From positions 1 through 64,000 of the forward strand of contig CALHNS010000032.1 of the NCBI GenBank assembly GCA_938035125.1: 64,000 nucleotides of DNA, given 5' to 3'. The notes below the pieces were generated by a model that made no database searches, was not told the DNA's origin, and saw nothing but the letters and a program-made list of their open reading frames with translations. Source of the stretch: an uncultured Granulosicoccaceae bacterium. Lineage in GTDB: Bacteria; Pseudomonadota; Gammaproteobacteria; Granulosicoccales; Granulosicoccaceae. Both the position numbers and the translations under genes were made by a program. Below are positions 8,438 to 14,004 of the stretch, piece after piece. Numbering within the stretch: the first letter of the stretch is position 1; each line of letters opens with the position of its first letter.

Positions 8438-8881
8438 ATGGCAGAGTCACACGTAATATCTGGCCTTGTCACTAAGCATAGTGAGCTAGCGGGTGAGATA
8501 CAAGAACACCAACAACGCATTGTAGAGCTTAAAGGTGATCTGGATAAGATTGGCGCGGCAATTAAAATCATTGAGCCGGATTTTAACTTGCGTGCTATCA
8601 AGTCAAAGTTCAAGAAACCGCAAAACCGTTACTTTGAGCCGCGTGAAGCCAATAAGCTGCTGCTCGAATGCTTTCGAGACGCACAGCGAGATATTGGCTC
8701 AAGCGATTTGTACGCGAACGTAGCCAAGAAGAAAGGGCTTGATTTGGAATCAATGGAGTCGAACCAAGTGAGGTATTTCAAAATGACGCTTCACACTACA
8801 TTGAAGCGCCTTCAAGAAAATCGAATCATCCAAGAGGTAGAGCGGGACGGCCCTGTCATTATCTGGCGGCTTTTATCGTAA
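8438..8881 (+). CDS. Transposon-borne protein of unknown function (coiled coil + putative winged helix)
   Basis: A 147-residue protein with a good Shine-Dalgarno (AGGAGT, 9 bases before ATG 8438). Residues about 5-45 form a heptad-rich coiled coil (LVTKHSELAGEIQEHQQRIVELKGDL). The C-terminal 80 residues (EANKLLLECFRDAQ...MTLHTTLKRLQENRIIQEVERDGPVIIWRL) look like a winged-helix 'replication-terminator/HTH' layout with a wing ending in 'IIWRL'. I do not recognise the family. Its stop codon abuts that of the convergent transposase gene with no gap, and it lies inside the inverted repeats, so it travels with the transposase. A role as DNA-binding accessory protein is only inferred. Confidence 0.7.
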   Translation: MAESHVISGLVTKHSELAGEIQEHQQRIVELKGDLDKIGAAIKIIEPDFNLRAIKSKFKKPQNRYFEPREANKLLLECFRDAQRDIGSSDLYANVAKKKGLDLESMESNQVRYFKMTLHTTLKRLQENRIIQEVERDGPVIIWRLLS

Positions 8882-9901
8882 TTAAGCGACTAGGTTTTCA
8901 GTCTGGCGATGATTGCCCTGCCAATAGCCACAAAAGTCTCTAGATGGCTGGTGATGAGCGCAACGAGTGAGAATGTCAGCGAAGATCGCGCCGTTAGGTT
9001 TGCGGCGTGTATCTTCTCGATACGCTGCCTCGTTAGCGTATCGGTCAACATAGCGATTATCGAAGCTATGGTTTTGACCGTGTTGCATCCGACGAAAACG
9101 AGAGAAGAATGATTCCGCTTGATTGGTGCATTGGCCTTGTGGCCCGTAGTAGTGTTCGGCGTGTATCACACGTTGCATGGGTAAAGCGCTATGAAGAATG
9201 TCATAGGCGTGGTGTTCGTCAGCGTGGATTGTTGCGGTAGTGTCGATATTCTCCAGTGCCAATCGCAACGTAGACAATTGGTTTTCAGATTTGGCGAGGA
9301 ACGTGCGAGTCTTTACAGCGCCCTTGCCATTCTCGCCTCGTTGACGCATTACGATTACTGCGCGTTTCTTAGGATTCTGGTTCTTAGCCAAACGTCGGTC
9401 GACACGTTGTGAGCGCAGGTTAGCTTTACGAACGTGCTTGTTGACGTAGGCTCCGTCCATTTCAACAGTACCGGTTAGTTTTTCTGTAGGGGTGTCGTCC
9501 AAAGATTCGCGAAGCTTGTGGCAAAGCACGAAAGCCGTTTTGTATTGAACATCAAGATCGCGAGACATTTGCAATGCACTCATGCCCTTTGCGCAGTTTG
9601 AATAAAGAGCGATTGCCGCCAAGTAAACACGCAATGGCATTTTGGCAGAGTGGAATATGGTGCCGCTTGTAATTGAGAATTGCTTACCGCATTCCTTATT
9701 TTTGCAGCGCCACATGCTGCGATTCTTTAGCCAGTAGTGCTCGGTGCCGCCACAGCAAGGGCATGAAACAGACTCTTTACCCCAGCGAGCTTCCTTGAAC
9801 ATCTCGAAAGCTTGGCCGTCTGAAAGGCGCATTATCTGCATCAACGAGAGGCTTCGTGCCTCCGCTGATAGTAGATAATGTTGGCCTTTCGTTGATTTCA
9901 T
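8882..9901 (-). CDS. IS1595-family transposase (ISXO2-like)
   Basis: A 339-residue transposase. The N-terminal zinc ribbon is C47-x2-C50...C66-x4-C71 (SCPCCGG / RCKNKECGKQF), followed by 'TSGTIFHSAKMPL', 'GMSALQMSRDLDVQYKTAFVLCHKLRE' and the ISXO2-like catalytic domain with D149 (EMDGAYV), D228 (HADEHHAYD) and E262 (NQAESFFSRFRR). Length and domain order fit an intact IS1595-family enzyme. I choose ATG 9901 (MKSTKGQHYLL): the upstream TTG at 9937 would put the promoter and operator inside the gene. The predicted transcription start falls at or next to this ATG, so the message may be leaderless. No frameshift is seen; it is probably active. Confidence 0.9.
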   Translation of the reverse strand: MKSTKGQHYLLSAEARSLSLMQIMRLSDGQAFEMFKEARWGKESVSCPCCGGTEHYWLKNRSMWRCKNKECGKQFSITSGTIFHSAKMPLRVYLAAIALYSNCAKGMSALQMSRDLDVQYKTAFVLCHKLRESLDDTPTEKLTGTVEMDGAYVNKHVRKANLRSQRVDRRLAKNQNPKKRAVIVMRQRGENGKGAVKTRTFLAKSENQLSTLRLALENIDTTATIHADEHHAYDILHSALPMQRVIHAEHYYGPQGQCTNQAESFFSRFRRMQHGQNHSFDNRYVDRYANEAAYREDTRRKPNGAIFADILTRCAHHQPSRDFCGYWQGNHRQTENLVA

Positions 9902-9908
9902 GTGATTT

Positions 9909-9937
9909 ATTATATGTGCCAATTGGCACACTGTCAA
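9909..9937 (-). promoter_or_regulatory. Consensus sigma70 promoter of the transposase
   Basis: On the minus strand, TTGACA (9937-9932), a 17-bp spacer and TATAAT (9914-9909): a perfect -35 and -10 at ideal spacing. Such a strong promoter on a transposase is unusual and only tolerable if repressed. The spacer is almost entirely filled by the palindrome at 9915-9930. Confidence 0.85.
9915..9930. promoter_or_regulatory. Operator 1 in the transposase promoter spacer
   Basis: Perfect palindrome TGTGCCAATTGGCACA lying exactly between the -35 and -10 boxes of the transposase promoter. The same half-sites TGTGCC/GGCACA recur 31 bp away (9946-9961), three helical turns centre to centre. The obvious candidate ligand is the HTH protein encoded at 10005. 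Confidence 0.75.
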
Positions 9938-9945
9938 GGGTTGTT

Positions 9946-9961
9946 TGTGCCTTTTGGCACA
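9946..9961. promoter_or_regulatory. Operator 2, between the divergent transposase and HTH genes
   Basis: TGTGCCTTTTGGCACA: the same half-sites as operator 1 with a different 4-bp centre. It lies 44 bases before the HTH start, so it may also autoregulate that gene. Confidence 0.7.
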
Positions 9962-10004
9962 TTTTTATGTAGAATCTCTTGGTTGATAAATTGAGCATTG
10001 TCAT

Positions 10005-10220
10005 ATGGCGAGAGAGCAAACTGATTTCAGAAAAATTACTCAGGATTTAAAAGACTGGGGATTGGGTGATACTGAATTGGCTGAGATCACGGGAGTACCA
10101 CGTACTAAGTTCGCCAAATTACGCTCTGGCGCACACGCACAACCAACGTATGATGATGGATGCGCGATAGTGGATCTATATAAAAAAGAGAAGCGCAAGG
10201 CTTCGCAATTGGATAGATAA
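10005..10220 (+). CDS. Small HTH (XRE-like) protein, putative transposase repressor
   Basis: A 71-residue protein. 'GLGDTELAEITGVPRTKFAKLRSGAHAQPTYDDGCAIVDLYKK' is a compact XRE/Cro-type helix-turn-helix: helix 2 'DTELAEITG', helix 3 'PRTKFAKLRSG', then the 'PTYDDGCAIVDLY' helix found in Cro-like regulators. It is divergent from the transposase across a 103-bp gap holding two identical half-site palindromes, one of them in the spacer of the transposase promoter. The inference is a self-regulating repressor that keeps transposition low. It has no coding overlap with neighbours. It could alternatively regulate the tRNA/small-ORF or AbiL genes. Confidence 0.75.
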   Translation: MAREQTDFRKITQDLKDWGLGDTELAEITGVPRTKFAKLRSGAHAQPTYDDGCAIVDLYKKEKRKASQLDR

Positions 10221-10234
10221 ATCCAACTTGCAAA

Positions 10235-10264
10235 TTGACATGGTACGTACCATGCTTGTAAGAT
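10235..10264 (+). promoter_or_regulatory. Possible promoter overlapped by a 16-bp palindrome
   Basis: On the plus strand TTGACA (10235-10240), an 18-bp spacer, TAAGAT (10259-10264). The perfect palindrome CATGGTACGTACCATG (10239-10254) covers the end of the -35 box and the spacer, and a second perfect palindrome TAAGATATCTTA (10259-10270) covers the -10. Transcription would run antisense through the tRNA-like gene. Function is unproven. Confidence 0.4.
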
Positions 10265-10278
10265 ATCTTAAGAAATAA

Positions 10279-10352
10279 GGCTTCGGTCGGATTCGAACCG
10301 ACGTACCCGGGGTTGCAAGTCACGGTGCGTTAGACCACTCCGCCACGAAGCC
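10279..10352 (-). tRNA. tRNA-Cys-like gene with aberrant anticodon arm
   Basis: On the minus strand a 74-nt cloverleaf: acceptor GGCTTCG/CGAAGCC (7 bp perfect), D-arm GCG/CGC with GAGTGGTCTAA loop, T-arm GTCGG-TTCGAAT-CCGAC (5 bp perfect). The base after the acceptor is T (U73), the discriminator of tRNA-Cys, and 'GTGGCGGAGTGG' and 'GTAC' fit Cys tRNAs of proteobacteria. The middle reads CCGTG-ACTTGCAAC-CCCGG. It contains TTGCAA (GCA anticodon), but the stem has a T-C mismatch and the loop is 9 nt; a normal 7-nt loop would give two or more mismatches. The 3' CCA is not encoded. It is either a decayed Cys tRNA or a deliberately non-canonical one. It lies inside the transposon. Confidence 0.65.
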
Positions 10353-10371
10353 ATTTCTAGCCCCGCGTAAC

Positions 10372-10458
10372 TCATAAGATAAGCGTGGCGTATTCAGTCA
10401 GATACTGCATTTTTCTGACTGTACCCATCTCGTATGCTGGTAATCGCAATGACAGCAT
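10372..10458 (-). CDS. Possible 28-residue peptide gene
   Basis: ATG 10458 is preceded by AGGA at about 9 bases. The 28-residue frame (starts MLSLRLPAYEMG, ends TEYATLIL) has no recognisable family. It lies between the 37-residue gene and the tRNA-like gene on the same strand. Support is the ribosome site and position only; it could be chance. Confidence 0.3.
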   Translation of the reverse strand: MLSLRLPAYEMGTVRKMQYLTEYATLIL

Positions 10459-10526
10459 CGTTTTGGTTCCTATGTTGTACAGCGTTAATCGGTGGGGCTC
10501 ATACACCCCGCTTATGGCATCACACG

Positions 10527-10640
10527 CTACTTACCGCAGCTGCGTGGCTTCCGCCGAGAGTAGCCTTTGACCTGAACCGTCTTGGGCTTGCTCTTTGGCG
10601 GCGGTGTCTTGCAACCGCAACTTTTCCGTGATTTAGCCAT
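10527..10640 (-). CDS. 37-residue Lys/Arg/Cys-rich small protein with perfect Shine-Dalgarno
   Basis: Too short for ordinary gene callers. AAGGAGGTGG (10655-10646) lies 5 bases before ATG 10640, an almost exact anti-16S match, and no other good start competes. The protein begins MAKSRKSCGCKTPPPKSKPK and ends RRKPRSCGK: three cysteines in 'SCGC' and 'SCG', about one third Lys/Arg, and a Pro-Lys linker. It resembles a tiny nucleic-acid- or metal-binding protein; no family is recognised. It is first in a possible minus-strand unit with the 28-residue ORF and the tRNA-like gene, all within the transposon. The Cys content and the adjacent tRNA-Cys-like gene are suggestive only. Confidence 0.6.
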   Translation of the reverse strand: MAKSRKSCGCKTPPPKSKPKTVQVKGYSRRKPRSCGK

Positions 10641-10721
10641 CGTTACCACCTCCTTATCACGCTGGATTTGCCAGTCCTTTGGCCGCGCAAATCAAACTGG
10701 TATTTACCCCTCAAATTCACT

Positions 10722-10749
10722 ATTATCCTCATTACAAGCGCTAAGTTAA
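10722..10749 (-). promoter_or_regulatory. Candidate promoter for the small-ORF/tRNA-like unit
   Basis: Minus strand TTAACT (10749-10744), 16-bp spacer, GATAAT (10727-10722). It starts about 75 bases before the Shine-Dalgarno-bearing 37-residue gene. The match is moderate. Confidence 0.4.
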
Positions 10750-10773
10750 CATGTTTTTGGCATTTTGTGTGCG

Positions 10774-10798
10774 TGAAACGTGATAAAATCTCGTTTCA
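10774..10798. promoter_or_regulatory. Inverted repeat upstream of the AbiLi-like gene
   Basis: TGAAACG (10774-10780) and CGTTTCA (10792-10798) form a perfect 7-bp inverted repeat with an 11-bp centre that contains GATAAAAT, a likely -10 region. A weak TTGGCA lies at 10757 (spacing longer than ideal). A regulator site over the defence-operon promoter is inferred. Confidence 0.45.
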
Positions 10799-10815
10799 AA
10801 CAAAAGGGGCTGTGT

Positions 10816-12183
10816 GTGCTGATCCGATTCCGCATGAAAAACTACCTGTCTTACAAGGAGGAGGCATGTCTGAGCCTCGTGCCTAGTCGCGTTCGATCTC
10901 ACAGCAATCATATTTTCAAAGAATCTAATGATCGGGGGGAAATTCCCGCTTTAAGAGCGGCATTTATATATGGGGCTAATGCGTCAGGAAAGTCCAATGT
11001 CGTCAAGGCTCTTGATTCGATGCAGAAATTCGTTCGAGGCGAAAAGCGCAGTGGAATTCAAAGGCCAGCGTATTTTCGACCTTGCAAAGATTGTCACACC
11101 CTGCCGACAGAACTAACTGTCGAGTTCAAGATTAATGGACGCAACTATGAATTTGGATTTCATGTGCTTGCAGGAGAGGTCGTAAAGGAGTGGTTGTACA
11201 GTGTAAAGAGGGAATCCGTAAAAACTATATACGAGCGAGACGTAATCGACGGGAAATCTAGTTTCGAAAACGGCAAGCTAAATTTAACTTCAGATGAAGA
11301 ACAGTTTTATATTTTTACTCAGAAAGGAACGTCAAGTAAAAAACTGTTTATATCTGAATTTGATGATAGAAATGTTGCTAATGAAATTGACACTTTAACG
11401 CCAATATCTGATGCTGTTGAGTGGTTCGATGACAAGTTGATGGTTATATTTCCGAATACCGTGCTCGGCGGTTTGGAATTTCAAATGGACAAAGATGTAG
11501 AGATTGCAAAACCAATAACCAATATGCTCAAGTTGTTTGACACAGGAATTGACTCTCTGAAGTTAACCAAAGTCAACCATGAAAAAGGTTTGCCGGATGT
11601 GCCTGAAAAGGTAATTGAAGACATCGCTGAGAACCTTGAGCCCAATGGAACATTGCTTCTTTCTGGTCCGGTTGATACAAGATTGCTCTTTAGTGCTGAT
11701 GAAAATAAGAACTTAACGACATCTAAGTTAACGACAGTCCACTTAACAGAAGATGGGCAGGAAATACAATTTGATATAAGTGATGAGTCTGATGGAACTA
11801 GGAGGCTTCTGGATATTGCGCCTGGGATGCTCTCTTTGCTGTCCTCTGACAAGGTTTTGGTTGTAGATGAAATTGATCGTAGTTTGCATCCAGATATAAC
11901 CTACAGTTTTATTTCAGGATTTTTAAAAAGTGACTCAGACCCAAGGAGTCAACTGATTGTTACCACTCATGATAGAGGACTTCTCGTTCAGGATTTGGTT
12001 AGGAAAGATGAAGTCTGGTTTGCACAAAAGAACAATTATGGGGAATCGTCGCTCTATTCGTTAGATGAATTTGAAGACATTAGAAACGATACAGATATTG
12101 CAAGAGGTTACAAGCAAGGTCGATACGGCGGGGTTCCTATAATCACTAATTTTTCTAAGAAAGATATTCTTGGTTCGAATTAG
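10816..12183 (+). CDS. AbiLi-like OLD/ABC-type ATPase of a two-gene defence system
   Basis: A 455-residue ATPase. I choose GTG 10816 (reads VLIRFRMKNYLSYKEEACLSL, the usual N-terminus of this family) with AAGGGG 6 bases upstream, rather than the in-frame GTG at 10780. Walker A GANASGKS (53-60), signature-like SDGTRRLLD (325-333), Walker B VLVVDEID (347-354) and switch His in TTHDRG (383-388) mark an SMC/ABC-like AAA_15/21 ATPase; the C-terminal 'GYKQGRYGGVP' is characteristic of the AbiLi/RloA-like group. Such ATPases sense infection and license a partner effector. The partner gene starts immediately after the stop codon. No catalytic residue looks damaged. Confidence 0.85.
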   Translation: MLIRFRMKNYLSYKEEACLSLVPSRVRSHSNHIFKESNDRGEIPALRAAFIYGANASGKSNVVKALDSMQKFVRGEKRSGIQRPAYFRPCKDCHTLPTELTVEFKINGRNYEFGFHVLAGEVVKEWLYSVKRESVKTIYERDVIDGKSSFENGKLNLTSDEEQFYIFTQKGTSSKKLFISEFDDRNVANEIDTLTPISDAVEWFDDKLMVIFPNTVLGGLEFQMDKDVEIAKPITNMLKLFDTGIDSLKLTKVNHEKGLPDVPEKVIEDIAENLEPNGTLLLSGPVDTRLLFSADENKNLTTSKLTTVHLTEDGQEIQFDISDESDGTRRLLDIAPGMLSLLSSDKVLVVDEIDRSLHPDITYSFISGFLKSDSDPRSQLIVTTHDRGLLVQDLVRKDEVWFAQKNNYGESSLYSLDEFEDIRNDTDIARGYKQGRYGGVPIITNFSKKDILGSN

Positions 12184-12810
12184 ATGGCTAGCCGCTATTC
12201 AAGAGCGCCACGGTCACGCAAGTCATCGCTTATATACGTGGCTGCGGAAGGTGCAGTTACTGAAAAGCAATATTTCGAAGGGGTAGTGAATAAAATTCAT
12301 AGTTCAAGAGTAAAACTAGAATTTGTGGATCGTAGCAGCTCAGGAGACAGTTGCCCTGTTAGAGTTGTGCAGTATTTGTCTGATTATAAAAAATCTATCA
12401 GCACAAATAAAGATGACATGTTTTGGGTAGTGGTTGATGCAGACGGACCTCATGCCAGAAAACTTGCTGAGGCAGCACGATTAGTTAGACAAAAAAAACT
12501 GAAGTTAGCAGTCTCCAACCCGTGCTTCGAGTTCTGGCTGTTAATGCACTATGTAAGTATTGCTGAAATTTCAGACTCAGAAATTGAACTGATAAATCAA
12601 GATGGAAAAAAAGGATGCTCAGCCAAGATTAGAAGCGTCTTCGGATCCTACAATCATGCCAATTTAGACTTTGAATATCTTTGGCGAAATGTTCACCGCG
12701 CTATCGACCGCTCATCGAGCATAGATCAGGATAAAAATGAGCAATGGCCAAAGGAACTGGGAACTACAGTCTACAAGGTTCTGCAGAGCGTGCTCGAAGC
12801 AAGCAAATAA
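12184..12810 (+). CDS. RloB family protein (AbiLii-like effector)
   Basis: A 208-residue RloB-domain protein. 'YVAAEGAVTEKQYFEGV' holds an E-G-x-x-T-E motif at 22-27, 'WVVVDADG' an acidic D85-x-D87, and 'AVSNPCFEFWLLMHY' (109-123) is the signature RloB block. The layout (Glu on strand 1, DxD later) is TOPRIM-like, consistent with a metal-dependent nuclease-type effector; that activity is inferred. It starts with ATG touching the stop of the ATPase gene (TAGATG), so the pair is translationally coupled. ATPase + RloB is the composition of the abortive-infection system AbiL. The right end of the transposon follows 16 bases after its stop. Confidence 0.85.
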   Translation: MASRYSRAPRSRKSSLIYVAAEGAVTEKQYFEGVVNKIHSSRVKLEFVDRSSSGDSCPVRVVQYLSDYKKSISTNKDDMFWVVVDADGPHARKLAEAARLVRQKKLKLAVSNPCFEFWLLMHYVSIAEISDSEIELINQDGKKGCSAKIRSVFGSYNHANLDFEYLWRNVHRAIDRSSSIDQDKNEQWPKELGTTVYKVLQSVLEASK

Positions 12811-12825
12811 AAAGCAAAATGTATT

Positions 12826-12850
12826 TTTGGAACTTTGCTACCTAATAACG
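12826..12850 (-). repeat. Right terminal inverted repeat of the transposon
   Basis: TTTGGAACTTTGCTACCTAA continuing TAACG: 25/25 identical to the reverse complement of 8358-8382. Inward of the repeat the two ends diverge. Confidence 0.85.
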
Positions 12851-12886
12851 GTAAATTGTCGGCGTGGATGGACTTGTTATGTGACA
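12851..12886 (-). other. Half of an attC-like site (E), cut by the transposon end
   Basis: On the minus strand ACATAAC-AAGTCCATCCACGCC... (from 12878) starts like an attC R'' arm behind the 109-residue gene and shares CGACAATTTAC with site H. The complementary second arm is missing: the transposon repeat begins where it should continue. Confidence 0.5.
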
Positions 12887-12913
12887 TTATGCCAACAAGA
12901 AGCCGCACTCAAA

Positions 12914-13243
12914 TTACGGCAAAGGCATATGTTTAAGCCAATAAGGAGCCAACCAGCCAAGTAAGCCGCCCAAAAGAAGACCAAGAATAACAGCTTCTGC
13001 ATTTGGAAAAAACGCAGCCGCTGCAGACATACCAGCAAGTGCACCACATACAACTTGGTAAAGCGCTATATTTTTATACAGGCTTGGCTTGAACTCTGGC
13101 GCTGCTAACAGACCCACGAATATTCCTATAAACGTGACCAATGTTAGCCTCTTCCAATCACCGAAGTAAGCCATTAGGGAAATCAGACCGAAAACAAATC
13201 CGAAGCCCGAGGCGCATAGAATTGAGAATTTGGTTTTATCCAT
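12914..13243 (-). CDS. Hypothetical four-helix membrane protein
   Basis: A 109-residue integral membrane protein with about four hydrophobic helices: 'FSILCASGFGFVFGLISLMAYF', 'LTLVTFIGIFVGLLAA', 'IALYQVVCGALAGMSAAAAFF' and 'AVILGLLLGGLLGWLAPYW'. It is Gly/Ala-rich, as in tightly packed helix bundles. No family is recognised. Start is ATG 13243. It is followed on its strand by half-site E and preceded by intact site F, so it is a cassette gene, typical of the many small membrane proteins in chromosomal integrons. Confidence 0.65.
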   Translation of the reverse strand: MDKTKFSILCASGFGFVFGLISLMAYFGDWKRLTLVTFIGIFVGLLAAPEFKPSLYKNIALYQVVCGALAGMSAAAAFFPNAEAVILGLLLGGLLGWLAPYWLKHMPLP

Positions 13244-13319
13244 ACTACAGCCACATTTAGTTACTAAGAATACTCATCCCTGGGCCCACTCGAATTTGCT
13301 TTTCACGTCGCTCCTTCAC

Positions 13320-13437
13320 ACATAACGCCGCCATCAGCGGAAGTGCATGCGGTGGCTTTTTTTGCCATAGAATGCAGCGAAGCGAAATGGCAAATCAGAC
13401 ACCGCGTGCACTGTCCGCCTGCATGGCATTGTTATAT
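13320..13437 (-). other. attC-like recombination site F
   Basis: The best attC of the window. Minus strand: ATATAAC (13437-13431) ... GTTATGT (13326-13320), 118 nt. The arms GCCATGCAGGCGGACAGTGC and GCACTTCCGCTGATGGC pair over about 25 bp with two unpaired bases on one side only (the extra-helical bases that set orientation in real attC sites). The last 13 codons of the coiled-coil gene lie in its first arm. Confidence 0.75.
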
Positions 13438-13976
13438 TCTAGGTCCAAGTTCCGGATAGACTTCTCCTTCTCTAACATTTCTAGTTTCATCATTTCTCTT
13501 TCAAGCTTCATATTTGGCAGTCTAGTAACCAAACCAATCACAGCTAAAACAGCTGCTAAGAGCGAAGCATAAAATCCCATTGAAAAGAGCTCCTTTTGCC
13601 CTTCCAATTTTTCTTTATCTTTTTGAAGCGTTTGTTTTTCTTCTTCTAATCTCTTTTTATCCCCTTCCAACTCCATTTTTTGTTTTTCAATTTTTACACG
13701 CTCTGCTTCTAACAATTCCGCTAGTCTATTAGTCTCTTCAATGTCACTCTGAATTTCTTTGAGTTCATTCTGGCTTTCCTCAAGTTGACTCTTAAGCAAA
13801 CCCACCTCAACTTCATTACCAACTATATCTTCTATTTTTATAGCTGATTTAGCGATGTTTCCTTCAGCCCTTATTACATCTTTTATAGCTTTATTCTGAA
13901 TATTCAGAATATCAGAGAAAATATCCGCATAGGCTGATAGAGGAAAGAGCAGAATTACTAGAAGCCCAATTCTCAT
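13395..13976 (-). CDS. Exported coiled-coil membrane protein (cassette gene)
   Basis: A 193-residue protein. A signal peptide or first membrane helix is at the N-terminus (MRIGLLVILLFPLSAYADIF), followed by a long charged coiled coil at about 50-130 (SQLEESQNELKEIQSDIEET, then LEGDKKRLEEEKQTLQKDKE) and a membrane helix at about 132-155 (MGFYASLLAAVLAVIGLVTRL), then a second coiled-coil patch. It probably sits in the inner membrane with the coil in the periplasm. The family is not recognised. Its C-terminus (from YNNAMQADSARGV) is encoded by attC site F itself, so the natural protein end may have been replaced by the recombination site. Confidence 0.65.
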   Translation of the reverse strand: MRIGLLVILLFPLSAYADIFSDILNIQNKAIKDVIRAEGNIAKSAIKIEDIVGNEVEVGLLKSQLEESQNELKEIQSDIEETNRLAELLEAERVKIEKQKMELEGDKKRLEEEKQTLQKDKEKLEGQKELFSMGFYASLLAAVLAVIGLVTRLPNMKLEREMMKLEMLEKEKSIRNLDLEYNNAMQADSARGV

Positions 13977-14004
13977 ATTTATTTATCCACCAATGTATTT
14001 TCGA

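Larger units (their letters stand above)
8358..12850. mobile_element. IS1595/ISXO2-type transposon with passenger genes
   Basis: A 4,493-bp unit bounded by perfect 25-bp inverted repeats (8358-8382 and 12826-12850). Contents in order: an unknown 147-residue gene (+), transposase (-), small HTH gene (+), tRNA-Cys-like gene (-), two tiny ORFs (-), and AbiLi-like ATPase with RloB-like protein (+). The last gene ends 16 bases before the right repeat and the first starts 55 bases after the left repeat, so the genes fit the boundaries tightly. Passenger genes are known in the IS1595 family. The flanking octamers (8350-8357 and 12851-12858) do not match, so no target duplication survives. The left flank is mid-paiB and the right flank a half attC, which suggests a deletion next to the element after insertion. 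Confidence 0.75.

Noticed and set aside
8358..8613. Upstream extension of the paiB frame to a 206-residue protein
   Set aside because: The added residues lie within the transposon, are antisense to the 147-residue gene and have no PaiB similarity; the frame is open by chance.
9902..9937. TTG start adding 12 residues to the transposase
   Set aside because: It would place the consensus -10 box and operator inside the coding sequence and the added residues do not fit family N-termini.
10385..10631. Plus-strand frames of 60-65 codons opposite the small ORFs
   Set aside because: Poor starts, unnatural composition, and they are antisense to the frame with the ideal Shine-Dalgarno.
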